Shown here piece after piece: positions 44,341 to 53,077 of a stretch of DNA of 64,000 nt (its first letter is position 1; each line of letters opens with the position of its first letter). The notes beneath the pieces are model-generated. The model searched no databases. It had not been told where the DNA came from and worked only from the letters and a program-made list of their open reading frames with translations. A program made the translations under genes and the position numbers. Source of the stretch: Patescibacteria group bacterium (GTDB lineage: Bacteria > Patescibacteriota > Microgenomatia > UBA1406 > GWC2-37-13); NCBI GenBank assembly GCA_026004435.1, contig BPJD01000002.1:62001-126000 (forward strand), in the 5' to 3' direction.

Positions 44341-46974
44341 ATGTCTGATAAAGTTTTAAAGACAGAAAATGATTGTAAAGATTTTTGGTATAAAAGCAGA
44401 TTGTATGATTTGAAAATAGAGCCCAAAAATAAAAAAAATAAAAGATATGTTTTGGTAATGTTTCCTTATCCTTCAGGTGAGGGTCTGCATATGGGCCATA
44501 CTCGTATTTATACTGCAGGTGATGTTTTAGCCAGATATTTTAGAATGAAAGGTTTTGATGTGTTAAATCCAATAGGTTGGGATGCTTTTGGTCTTCCTGC
44601 AGAAAATTATGCGTTAAAAAACAAGACAATACCTCAAAAAGTAGTTCCTAAAAATATTGCTAATTTTAAAAGACAGATGTTAGATCTGGGTTTGTCTTAT
44701 GACTGGAGCAGAGAGTTTTCTACAACTGATCCTGAGTATTATAGATTTACTCAGTTTTTGTTTCTAATCTTTTTTAAGATCGGGCTTTTATATAAGAAAA
44801 ATCAACCAGTATATTTTTGTCCTTATTGCAAGACAGGTTTAGCAGAGGAGGAGGTATTGTCTAATGGAACTCATGAGCGTTGCGGGGAGAAGATCACGCG
44901 TAAATTGTTGCCTCAATGGATGTTTAAGATAACTGAGTATGCAGAATCTCTGCTGTCAGAATTAGATAACCTTGACTGGCCTGAGGGAATTAAAGATATG
45001 CAAAGAAACTGGATAGGAAGATCAGATGGAGCTGAGATTAGATTTAAGATTGAGAAAAAGGATCTCAACCTTAGGTTGTCTGAGATTGTTGTATTTACCA
45101 CAAGACCTGATACTTTATTTGGGGCAACAGCATTAGTTGTTGCTCCAGAACACCCTTTAGTAGAGGAGTTGTTGCAGGCTGACATTCCTGATTCTTTAAA
45201 ACAAAAAATTTTAGATTATATGAAACAAGCAAACTCAAAACTTGATATAAACAGAACTGACTTAAATGAAGAAAAAACAGGTCTTTTTTCTGGTGTTTAT
45301 GCAAAACACCCTTTAACAGGCGAGTCAATACCAGTCTGGATTGCTGATTATGTTATCGGTTGGTATGGCAGAGGAGCTATTATGTTGGTTCCAGCTCATG
45401 ATGATCGTGATTATCAATTTGCTGTAAAATACAATATTCCTATAAAAAAAGTTGTAATCCCAACTAGTAAAACTCAAGGCTCTGCAGAGCCTTATACAGA
45501 TTATGGTATTTTGCAGAATTCAGGAGAATTTTCCGGTCTTGACTCTAAATCTGCTATTGAGAAAATTACTAAAAAACTTGAGGAGCAAAACCTTGGAACT
45601 TTTGTTACAGAGTATAAATTAAGAGACTGGATATTTTCAAGACAAAGATACTGGGGAGAGCCAATTCCAATGGTTTATTGTCAGAGCTGCGCAGAACAAA
45701 AAATCTCTTGGATAGATACTGATGCTGCTATTAAAGAAATTAATTCGTTAGTAAATAATTCCAGTACAGTAGAAAAGATAAAAAATAGGTGGAAAAAAAT
45801 AAAACAGCATCTTTACGGTTGGTTTCCATTAGATTATTCAGATTTGCCTTTAAAGTTGCCTACTGTTGAGTTTTATGAACTAACAGAGACTGGAGAGTCT
45901 CCTTTATCTAATATAGATGACTGGGTTAATACACATTGTCCTAATTGTGGAGGATATGCTAAAAGAGAGACTGACACAATGCCTAACTGGGCTGGATCTA
46001 GCTGGTATTTCTTAGCCTTTTGTTTCTGGGATTTGGTTAATAAAACTAAGAATTTAGATCTTCCTCAGTTCTGGAAAAACAATGTTTTTGACCGTTTAAA
46101 AAAGCTTATGCCTGTTGATTGGTATTTAGGAGGAGCTGAGCATGCAGTTTTACATCTGTTGTATTCTAGGTTTTGGATGCATGCTTTGTATGAAATTGGT
46201 TTTGTTCCAGAAAAAGAACCTTTTTATAGATTAAAAAATGTTGGTATGGTTTTAGCTGAGGATCATAAAAAGATGAGTAAATCAAGAGGAAATGTGGTAA
46301 ACCCTGATGATATTATTAAAGAGTATAATGCTGATATTGTTCGTGTCTGTATTATGTTTATTGCTCCTTTTAGTCAAGAAGTTGCTTGGTCTAAAAATGT
46401 TTTGCGCGGTATATCAAGATTTTTAAACAAGGTTTATCAGACTTTCAAGATATATGATAATTCAGCTAGGATAGTAGAGAATAATGATGAAGAGGTTTAT
46501 TTAGAGCTTCAAAGGTTGATTGTTAAAGTTAGTAAAGATTTATCAAGCGTTAAGTTTAATACTGCAATAGCTAGTTTAATGGAGTTTCTTAATCTTTGGA
46601 CAGGTTATATTAATCAGCATAATAAAACAGGCTTAAATAGAGATGCTGCTAAAGATTATTTAAAACTTTTGTCTCCGTTTGCTCCTTTTCTTTCTGAGAT
46701 TATCTGGAGCTCTGTATTTAGGAAAAAAGGATCTATTCATAATCAGCAATGGCCAAGCGCAGATAAGATAAATTTATCTGAAGTTAAGATTGAGTTGCCA
46801 GTTCAGGTAAACGGAAAATTAAGATCAGTGCTTAAGGTAACTAAAGATGTGAGTAAGGAAGATATTGAAAGAAAAATCTTGTCTGACAAAAAAATATCTA
46901 AGTACATTAAAGATCAAAAATATAAAATGATTTATATTCCCAATAAAATAGTGAATATAGTTTTAACTAATTAA
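44341..46974 (+). CDS. leuS: Leucyl-tRNA synthetase
   Basis: 877 residues with the complete class Ia layout. The HIGH equivalent is HMGH at residues 50-53 (PYPSGEGLHMGH). The CP1 editing domain contains TTRPDTLFGATALVVAPEHPLV. RDWIFSRQRYWGEPIPMVYC is followed by a zinc-binding-like CPNCGG, KMSKSRGN lies near residue 644, and anticodon-binding and C-terminal domains follow. The editing residues appear intact. It begins 13 bases after the P-type ATPase stop and is followed 2 bases later by an M16 peptidase gene. Confidence 0.97.
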   Translation: MSDKVLKTENDCKDFWYKSRLYDLKIEPKNKKNKRYVLVMFPYPSGEGLHMGHTRIYTAGDVLARYFRMKGFDVLNPIGWDAFGLPAENYALKNKTIPQKVVPKNIANFKRQMLDLGLSYDWSREFSTTDPEYYRFTQFLFLIFFKIGLLYKKNQPVYFCPYCKTGLAEEEVLSNGTHERCGEKITRKLLPQWMFKITEYAESLLSELDNLDWPEGIKDMQRNWIGRSDGAEIRFKIEKKDLNLRLSEIVVFTTRPDTLFGATALVVAPEHPLVEELLQADIPDSLKQKILDYMKQANSKLDINRTDLNEEKTGLFSGVYAKHPLTGESIPVWIADYVIGWYGRGAIMLVPAHDDRDYQFAVKYNIPIKKVVIPTSKTQGSAEPYTDYGILQNSGEFSGLDSKSAIEKITKKLEEQNLGTFVTEYKLRDWIFSRQRYWGEPIPMVYCQSCAEQKISWIDTDAAIKEINSLVNNSSTVEKIKNRWKKIKQHLYGWFPLDYSDLPLKLPTVEFYELTETGESPLSNIDDWVNTHCPNCGGYAKRETDTMPNWAGSSWYFLAFCFWDLVNKTKNLDLPQFWKNNVFDRLKKLMPVDWYLGGAEHAVLHLLYSRFWMHALYEIGFVPEKEPFYRLKNVGMVLAEDHKKMSKSRGNVVNPDDIIKEYNADIVRVCIMFIAPFSQEVAWSKNVLRGISRFLNKVYQTFKIYDNSARIVENNDEEVYLELQRLIVKVSKDLSSVKFNTAIASLMEFLNLWTGYINQHNKTGLNRDAAKDYLKLLSPFAPFLSEIIWSSVFRKKGSIHNQQWPSADKINLSEVKIELPVQVNGKLRSVLKVTKDVSKEDIERKILSDKKISKYIKDQKYKMIYIPNKIVNIVLTN

Positions 46975-46976
46975 TT

Positions 46977-48215
46977 ATGAATCTTCGCAGATTAAAATTA
47001 AGTAATGGCATTGAGTCTTTAATTATAAATAGAAATACTTTGCCGTCAGTTACCTGTCTGGTGTTAGTTAGGGCTGGCTCTCGTTATGAGACTAAACAAA
47101 AGAACGGCTTAGCCCATTTTTTAGAACATTTAGTTTTTAAGGGAACTAAGAAATATATAAAAGCCAAGGATATTAGTTTTTCTATTGAAAAGATAGGTGG
47201 CTATATTAATGCTTTTACTTCAAATTCTTATACTGGTTTTTATGTTAAGGCTCAGTCTAAATACATTGAAAACTCATTAGATGTTTTGTCTTCATTGATT
47301 TTTGAGCCGTTATTTAGACAATCTGATGTAGAGCTAGAGAAAGGAGTAGTCTGCGAAGAGATTAGAATGTACAATGATATGCCTCAGTATAAAGTTGGTC
47401 ATATTTTTGATGAAATTCTTTTTAGATCAAGTTTAGCTTATCCTATTTTAGGCAGTGAAAAGACGGTTTCAATCTTAAAGCCTGAAGATTTTTTTAATTT
47501 TACAACTAGTTTGTATACAGCTGATGCAATTAAGGTTATTGTTGTTGGAAGTTTAGATGAGTCAATTGAAGATTATCTTAATAAATATTTTGGTTCAAGA
47601 GAGATTAATAAAGTTCAGAGTAAAAGCCTAAGGCTTGAAAAATCACTTTATCCACGACAGGATAAAAAAGTTGTTATAGACAAGGTTCAACAAGCTCATC
47701 TTGTTTTTGGTCTTAAAGTTACTTTAGGTTATGAAGTTCTAGCAAGAGTGTTAAGTGTAGTAATTGGAGGAGGTATGGCTTCATGGTTGTTTCAGTATTT
47801 GAGAGAGCAAAACGGTTGGGCTTATTATGTTAATTCAGAAACAGAGTTTTTTGATGATATTGGTGCTTTGTATGTTAGGGCGGGAGTAGTAAATAAATCA
47901 GCGATAGTTAATAATGTTTTGGACTATATTAAAGATTGTTTTTATTCTTTTGAAAAAAAATTGACATCTGATGATCTTTTAAGAGCTAAGGAATATCTTA
48001 AGGGCAATATTTTGCTGTCTTTAGAAGACAGTTTTAATTTAGCTTACTTTATTGGAAAAAGGTTTTTGCTAAAAGATAAAATTGTTACACCTAAGGATGT
48101 GTTAGCTGAAATAGATAAGGTTTCAAAGCAAGATCTTACTCAGGCAGTTCAACAGTTATTAGATATGTCAAAGTTTGCTACAGCAGTTATTACTTCTGAC
48201 AAAAGTTTAGCTTAA
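46977..48215 (+). CDS. M16 family zinc peptidase
   Basis: 412 residues. The inverted zinc motif HFLEHLVFKGT (HxxEH) is at about residues 45-55, with the third ligand in VVCEEIRMYNDMPQ about 75 residues downstream. The N-terminal active half and the C-terminal inactive half (starting near DKVQQAHLVFGLK) are both present, as in processing peptidase-like PqqL/YmxG proteins. It likely degrades or trims peptides. Co-directional with leuS and pilD with 2- and 8-base gaps. Confidence 0.92.
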   Translation: MNLRRLKLSNGIESLIINRNTLPSVTCLVLVRAGSRYETKQKNGLAHFLEHLVFKGTKKYIKAKDISFSIEKIGGYINAFTSNSYTGFYVKAQSKYIENSLDVLSSLIFEPLFRQSDVELEKGVVCEEIRMYNDMPQYKVGHIFDEILFRSSLAYPILGSEKTVSILKPEDFFNFTTSLYTADAIKVIVVGSLDESIEDYLNKYFGSREINKVQSKSLRLEKSLYPRQDKKVVIDKVQQAHLVFGLKVTLGYEVLARVLSVVIGGGMASWLFQYLREQNGWAYYVNSETEFFDDIGALYVRAGVVNKSAIVNNVLDYIKDCFYSFEKKLTSDDLLRAKEYLKGNILLSLEDSFNLAYFIGKRFLLKDKIVTPKDVLAEIDKVSKQDLTQAVQQLLDMSKFATAVITSDKSLA

Positions 48216-48223
48216 GTTTAAAG

Positions 48224-49012
48224 ATGCAAGAGGTTTTACAAGGTTGGTTTTTTGTTATCTTAGGATTATCTGTTGGCTCTTTTTTAAATGTTGTCATAGA
48301 CAGATTAGCTTATGGAAAATCAATTTTAGGCAGATCTCAGTGTGATTTTTGTGAAAAAAAATTAGGATTGCTGGATTTGATTCCTGTACTTTCGTATATT
48401 TTATTGTTAGGTAAGTGCAGATACTGCGGGAAAAAATTAAGTATTTATTATCCTTTAATAGAAATTGTAACTGCTGTTGTTTTTTTTCTTGGCTTTAGAT
48501 TTTTTGGCTATGATTATTTTCGTTTATTCGTTATTCTGGCAATATTCAGCTCTTTTATAGTAATATTTTTCACTGATTTAAAGTATTATGTTATTCCAGA
48601 TGAAGTTCAGTTATTTTTGCTGTTGTTTTCATTTATATATAAATTTAACTGTACTCAGAGTTGTTTGTTCTATGGGTTTCAACTATTTTTTTCTTCGTTG
48701 GTAAGTGGCTTCTTTGTAGCTTTGCCATTATTATTTCTCTTTTATATAACCAAAGGAAAAGGTCTAGGTTTTGGTGATGTTAAACTTGGCTTTAATTTAG
48801 GTTTTTTGTTTGGTGTTAAGTCAGGCTTTTTAGTTTTATATTTGGCCTTTTTGTTAGGTGGAGTATTAAGTGTCTTTTTATTAATTTCTGGCCGCAAGAA
48901 TTTAAAGGCTAAAATCCCATTCGGTCCATTTATTGTTGTCTCAAGTTTTTTGTTTATTTTGGTTCCGGATGTTATTCTTTTTTATATAAGAAAGTTTTTA
49001 TTCTTTATTTAA
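48224..49012 (+). CDS. pilD: Type IV prepilin peptidase
   Basis: 262 residues. N-terminal cytoplasmic methylase-like domain with the tetracysteine CDFC...CRYC (residues about 40-70). The aspartyl protease residues are in FTDLKYYVIPDEV and GFGDVKLG, both conserved in PilD/GspO. Around eight membrane helices. It cleaves prepilin leader peptides and is needed for the pilus encoded by pilT/pilC/pilB elsewhere in the window. Predicted to be co-transcribed with leuS and the M16 peptidase. Confidence 0.95.
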   Translation: MQEVLQGWFFVILGLSVGSFLNVVIDRLAYGKSILGRSQCDFCEKKLGLLDLIPVLSYILLLGKCRYCGKKLSIYYPLIEIVTAVVFFLGFRFFGYDYFRLFVILAIFSSFIVIFFTDLKYYVIPDEVQLFLLLFSFIYKFNCTQSCLFYGFQLFFSSLVSGFFVALPLLFLFYITKGKGLGFGDVKLGFNLGFLFGVKSGFLVLYLAFLLGGVLSVFLLISGRKNLKAKIPFGPFIVVSSFLFILVPDVILFYIRKFLFFI

Positions 49013-49068
49013 ATTATTTTAATTCAGTCTGGTTAATATGATAAAATTAGCATAATTTTTAAATATAT

Positions 49069-49142
49069 GCCGGAGTAGCTCAAATGGATAGAGCGTCCCC
49101 CTCCTAAGGGGAAGGTTGCAGGTTCAATTCCTGCCTCCGGCG
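49069..49142 (+). tRNA. tRNA-Arg (CCT)
   Basis: Full cloverleaf. Acceptor GCCGGAG pairs with CTCCGGC (49135-49141), D stem GCTC/GAGC, anticodon stem TCCCC/GGGGA with loop CTCCTAA (anticodon CCT, codon AGG), and T arm GCAGG-TTCAATT-CCTGC. The gene ends with discriminator G at 49142 followed by CA, not CCA. Confidence 0.95.
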
Positions 49143-49148
49143 CAGATA

Positions 49149-49889
49149 ATGCTAATAGATGTTTTTAAAAAAACCTTTACTAAGAAAAAGTATGTAAAAA
49201 AGATTATTTTTAAGGGCCTTGGAAATTTTCTTATATATTTTAGCTTAATATTATTCCTGCGAGTTTTTTCCCGTCCGATTTATTATGAAGTTTCGTATTA
49301 TGTTAATAATTATGTCAATAAAAAAGAAACTATTGTTGTTGATGATACTTTAGATATTAATAATAAGTTGAGTCAAAACAAACAAAAGAAGATTCAGGAA
49401 ACTGGAAAGTTGGTTAATATTTTTCAAAATCAGGAGGTTAGGTTGCTGTCTCCAGTTAATAATACATTTTCAATAGTCATTCCTAAGATTCAGGCAAATG
49501 CTAAGATTATAGCCAATGTAAATACAGCAGATGAGGCAGAGTATAGACTAAAACTTCAGGAAGGAGTAGCGCACGCGCGTGGAACTTATTTTCCGGGAGA
49601 GGGAAAAAATATCTTTTTGTTTGCTCATTCAACTGATTTTATCTGGAATGTTGGAACTTACAATGCTGTTTTTTATTTGTTATATAAACTTGAGAATCAG
49701 GATCTTGTCTATGTAATGTATAAGAATAAGTTATATAAGTATAGAGTGTTTGATAAAAAGATTGTTAATTCAGATGAGATTCATTATTTAACTGATGAGA
49801 CTGATTCTGAGATCTTGATTTTGCAAACTTGTTGGCCTCCCGGAACAACATGGAAGCGACTGTTGGTTTTTGCAGAGAGAATTAATTAA
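49149..49889 (+). CDS. Sortase
   Basis: 246 residues from the ATG at 49149. Starting at 49116 would lie within the tRNA. Membrane helix around residues 20-40 (GNFLIYFSLILFLRVFS), then a linker and the sortase beta-barrel. Catalytic His in NIFLFAHSTDF near residue 159, catalytic Cys in EILILQTCWPPGTTWKRLLVFAERI near residue 227 and Arg ten residues later. Transpeptidase for surface proteins; its substrates are not obvious, as no LPxTG-type signals were noticed in the surface proteins here. Only 6 bases separate it from the tRNA-Arg gene, so it may be cotranscribed with it. Confidence 0.9.
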   Translation: MLIDVFKKTFTKKKYVKKIIFKGLGNFLIYFSLILFLRVFSRPIYYEVSYYVNNYVNKKETIVVDDTLDINNKLSQNKQKKIQETGKLVNIFQNQEVRLLSPVNNTFSIVIPKIQANAKIIANVNTADEAEYRLKLQEGVAHARGTYFPGEGKNIFLFAHSTDFIWNVGTYNAVFYLLYKLENQDLVYVMYKNKLYKYRVFDKKIVNSDEIHYLTDETDSEILILQTCWPPGTTWKRLLVFAERIN

Positions 49890-51066
49890 TCTCAATTTCG
49901 TAAAGGTCTGGATAAGGGTTGTTGTTGTTATTAAAATTTATAAGTAAAAAAATATTTCCTCTTGGAGATGCTGAGATAAAGTTCTGTTCAAAAGGTCCAG
50001 AATATAAAACAGTTTTATTCTCACCGTCTATATCTACTACTTTAATCTGTTGATCCTCGATGAAGATAATGTGTTGAGAATCTGTGTGCCAAACAGCCTC
50101 GTTTTTAATATCTATACTTTCTAAAGGCTTAATTAAGTAGTTTTTGTCGTTTTTTTTGTCGTATATATATACTTTGCCATTTCTAATGGTTCTATTATCA
50201 AGATGATCTTGTGTTATAGGCAGGGATGGTTTTATGACTCTTGGTAGTTCTGCTGTATTTACAGCTTTGTAAAGAATCTTTGTCTCGTCTGGAGATACTT
50301 TTAGAATATCAGCGCTATTTGAAGCAATCTCTTGAAGTTCTTTAGGAAAACTTTTTATTATTAAATCTCTTTGTTTAGCTATTTCAGAACTCCAGTTAGT
50401 AGTGAGTTGTTCTTTGCTTATATTTGCAAAAATTTCCTTAGTCTTAAGATCAGCTAAGATGGTTTTATTGTTATAATCAATTAGAACTTGGGTAAAATCT
50501 GGAGATAATTTAAAGTCTAGGTTGTCCAACTGCACAGAGTTAGTGGCAAAGAGCTCTTCAATATTGAGAATGGGATCTACCTCTTTTTGCAGGGAAATAA
50601 TAGGAGACTCTAAATTAAGAAGAACTAACTCATTCTTTGTTTCAGAGTTGTTGGCATTGTCTGTTAATACTAAAAACTGTGGAACATTATCTAGTTGAAC
50701 GATCTTTTTTATTCCTAATGAGGTTAAGGGTTTCAGTCCGGGGTTTTTTGAAAAAAGATGAGCATGCAGACTTAGGACAACGCCTTGTTGCAAATTGACC
50801 TCTTTTTGCCAGTTGGTATAGCCATCAGAGGTTATTTTAATGGTATACTGGCCTGGTTGTAAGTTTATGTTTTGATCCGTAACTCCTTTAAACTGATCAT
50901 TAACAAAGATTTTGCTGGCTTTTGGCTGGGAGTTTATTGAGATAATGCCTGTTGTTGTAATTGATATATTTTCAGAATCAAATCTGTATCCCTTTGCAAA
51001 AAGAACGAACGCTATTAAAGTTGTTAAAAAAATAATTAATATTAAAACTCTATATAATCTTCTCAT
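49882..51066 (-). CDS. PEGA domain membrane-anchored protein
   Basis: 394 residues. Signal-anchor (VLILIIFLTTLIAFVLFA), then a PEGA domain (GIISINSQPKASKIFVNDQFKGVTDQNINLQPGQYTIKITSDGYTNWQKEVNLQQG, residues about 40-95). The remainder is beta-rich, propeller-like repeats such as VSPDETKILYKAV and WHTDSQHIIFIEDQ (TolB-like). Such proteins usually bind cell-wall or surface components outside the membrane. Divergently transcribed from mreB with only 34 bp between them. Tail-to-tail overlap of 8 bases with the sortase gene. Confidence 0.75.
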   Translation of the reverse strand: MRRLYRVLILIIFLTTLIAFVLFAKGYRFDSENISITTTGIISINSQPKASKIFVNDQFKGVTDQNINLQPGQYTIKITSDGYTNWQKEVNLQQGVVLSLHAHLFSKNPGLKPLTSLGIKKIVQLDNVPQFLVLTDNANNSETKNELVLLNLESPIISLQKEVDPILNIEELFATNSVQLDNLDFKLSPDFTQVLIDYNNKTILADLKTKEIFANISKEQLTTNWSSEIAKQRDLIIKSFPKELQEIASNSADILKVSPDETKILYKAVNTAELPRVIKPSLPITQDHLDNRTIRNGKVYIYDKKNDKNYLIKPLESIDIKNEAVWHTDSQHIIFIEDQQIKVVDIDGENKTVLYSGPFEQNFISASPRGNIFLLINFNNNNNPYPDLYEIEIN

Positions 51067-51100
51067 AGAATTTATATTATACTATATAATACTACATAGT
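51067..51100. promoter_or_regulatory. Overlapping divergent promoters, PEGA gene and mreB
   Basis: Only 34 bp separate the two ATGs. TATAAT at 51085-51090 points right (10 bases before mreB) and a TATAAT read leftward lies about 8 bases before the PEGA ATG. The DNA is nearly palindromic (TATATTATACTATATAAT), so the two -10 boxes overlap and the two genes may compete for polymerase. Confidence 0.55.
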
Positions 51101-52108
51101 ATGTTTTTTAATTATAAACTTGGCATTGATCTTGGAACAGCTAATGTTCTTATTTACTTAGAGAAAAAAGGGATTGTCTTAAATGAGCCAACAGTAGTTG
51201 CCTATAGGATAGATAATAAAGAAGTTCTGGCGGTTGGCAATGAGGCTAAAGAAATGTTGGGCAGAACTCCAAATAATATTGTAGCAGACCGGCCCTTGCG
51301 TGATGGTGTAATAGCTGATTATAAGATTACCTCAGCTATGATTAGATACTTTTTAAAAAAGGCATTAGGCAGAGGTTTTTTATCTGATGTAATGATTTCT
51401 ATTCCTGGGGGTGCATCACAGGTAGAAAAAAGAGCAGTCGTTTCAGCCTGCAAACAGGCTGGAGCAAAAAATGTTTATCTTATTGAAGAGCCCTTAGCTG
51501 CTGCTATTGGAGCTGGTTTGCCGATTTCTGAACCTTCGGGAAATATGATTGTTAATCTTGGAGGTGGAACATCAGAGATTGCCATAATATCGCTTGGTCA
51601 GTTAGTTGCTTATAAGACTGTAAGAGTTGGTGGAACAAAGTTAGACTTGGCAATAATGGAGTATTTGAGAAAAGAAAAGAATTTCTTAATTGGCGAAAGA
51701 ACTGCTGAGGAGATAAAGATGAAGATAGGTACAGCGTTTATAGAGGATGAAACTGAGTTAAAAAAAATAGAGGTTAAGGGTCGTGATTTTTATACTGGAC
51801 TGCCAAAAACCATAGAGATTTCAGAAGATGAGATAAAAAAGGCTTTAGATAAAAACTTAAAAACGATTTTAGATGGTGTGAAATCGGTCTTAGGACAATC
51901 TCCTCCTGAGTTGTCTGCAGATATTGTTGAAAAGGGGATTGTTTTGTCAGGTGGGTCAGCAATGCTTGGTAATATTGATAAATTTATATCATACTATACT
52001 GGAGTTCCTGCATTTGTGGTAGAGGATCCTTTATTTTGTGTCATCAAAGGTATTGGGATTATTGTTGAACATTTAGATAGTTATAAAAAATCAATATTAA
52101 GCTCATAG
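51101..52108 (+). CDS. mreB: Rod-shape-determining actin homologue MreB
   Basis: 335 residues from the ATG at 51101 (MFFNYKLGIDLGTANVLIYL). The open frame continues upstream to 50912, but there it runs through the divergent PEGA gene. Actin-like motifs are present: phosphate 1 GIDLGTANVLIY, connect 1 around RRAVVSACKQAGAKNVYLIEEPLAAAIGAGL, phosphate 2 IVNLGGGTSEIAI, and adenosine GIVLSGGSAMLGNID. MreB filaments position cell-wall synthesis and give rod shape. mreC/mreD are not next to it. Confidence 0.97.
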   Translation: MFFNYKLGIDLGTANVLIYLEKKGIVLNEPTVVAYRIDNKEVLAVGNEAKEMLGRTPNNIVADRPLRDGVIADYKITSAMIRYFLKKALGRGFLSDVMISIPGGASQVEKRAVVSACKQAGAKNVYLIEEPLAAAIGAGLPISEPSGNMIVNLGGGTSEIAIISLGQLVAYKTVRVGGTKLDLAIMEYLRKEKNFLIGERTAEEIKMKIGTAFIEDETELKKIEVKGRDFYTGLPKTIEISEDEIKKALDKNLKTILDGVKSVLGQSPPELSADIVEKGIVLSGGSAMLGNIDKFISYYTGVPAFVVEDPLFCVIKGIGIIVEHLDSYKKSILSS

Positions 52109-52297
52109 TCTGTAGAATAGTGTTGCCGTTTTTTAGTATTAGCTTAGAATTTAAAAGATTTTTTTAATTTTTTTTTTAATTATTTGCTAAGTGTATAATA
52201 AATAAATTTATTTTAAGTTTGTGTTTAAATAAAAATAAAAAAATATTTAATTTTTTGAACAAAGATAATGGTTTATCAAATTATTAGTGTTTGATTT

Positions 52298-53077
52298 ATG
52301 TTTAAAACATTAATTGAAACATTTTCTTGTCTGAAACAAAACAACTTTTTAAGCAAGTACGAAGATATCCTATATTTAATTAACAAAGGAGATAAAACTG
52401 TCAACAAATTTATCCATGTTGTATCTATTAATCCAGAGATTATAGTCTTATCTGTTTTTAATCCAGAGTTTAGAAAGGTTATTCTAAAGGCAGATTTTTT
52501 GATAGCAGATGGAGTAGGGGCAGTTATAGCAGCTAGAATTCTTTATGGAGTTAGGTTAAAAAGAATAACAGGGTCTGATTTATTAAAAAAAACATTGAGT
52601 TTTGCTAATTTTGGTAGCTTTAGAGTTTTATTAATTGGAGGCAGGCCTAATTTAGCAGATAAGATTTCTAATTGCTATAATAAAAAATTTAAAAAACATT
52701 TTTGTTTTGGAATTGAAGGAATAAAAGATATAAAAAATATAAAAAAAGAAGAGATTAATAATATAAAAGCTATAGTTGCCGATTTTAAGCCTCATATTGT
52801 TTTTTTGGCTTTTGGTTCTCCTAATCAGGAATTATTTGCTTTTAAGTATCAAGATTTGTTTAATAGCTGTGTTGTTGTAGGAGTTGGCGGTGGCTTTGAT
52901 TATATTGGTAAAGTTGTTCCCAGAGCTCCAAGATTTATGCGAAGGTATGGTTTGGAGTGGTTTTTTAGATTAATAATACAACCGAAAAGATTCTTTAGAC
53001 AAATGCGGATTGTGCTTTTTCTTTTTTTTGTTTTTATCTTATTTTTATATGGTTTTTATAAACGAGTATTTAATTAA
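52298..53077 (+). CDS. WecG/TagA/CpsF-type glycosyltransferase (GT26)
   Basis: 259 residues. Conserved family features: VVSINPEIIVLSVFNPEFRKVILKADFLIADGVGAVIAA (D in DGVG), RITGSDLLKK, and IVFLAFGSPNQELF, GVGGGFDYIGKVVPRAPRFMRRYGLEWFFRLIIQPKRF. The family transfers ManNAc-type sugars onto undecaprenyl-linked GlcNAc. In this protein the C-terminus ends in a hydrophobic helix, which could tether it to the membrane. Directly followed, without a gap, by a nucleotidyltransferase-fold gene, presumably of the same glycan pathway. Confidence 0.92.
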   Translation: MFKTLIETFSCLKQNNFLSKYEDILYLINKGDKTVNKFIHVVSINPEIIVLSVFNPEFRKVILKADFLIADGVGAVIAARILYGVRLKRITGSDLLKKTLSFANFGSFRVLLIGGRPNLADKISNCYNKKFKKHFCFGIEGIKDIKNIKKEEINNIKAIVADFKPHIVFLAFGSPNQELFAFKYQDLFNSCVVVGVGGGFDYIGKVVPRAPRFMRRYGLEWFFRLIIQPKRFFRQMRIVLFLFFVFILFLYGFYKRVFN

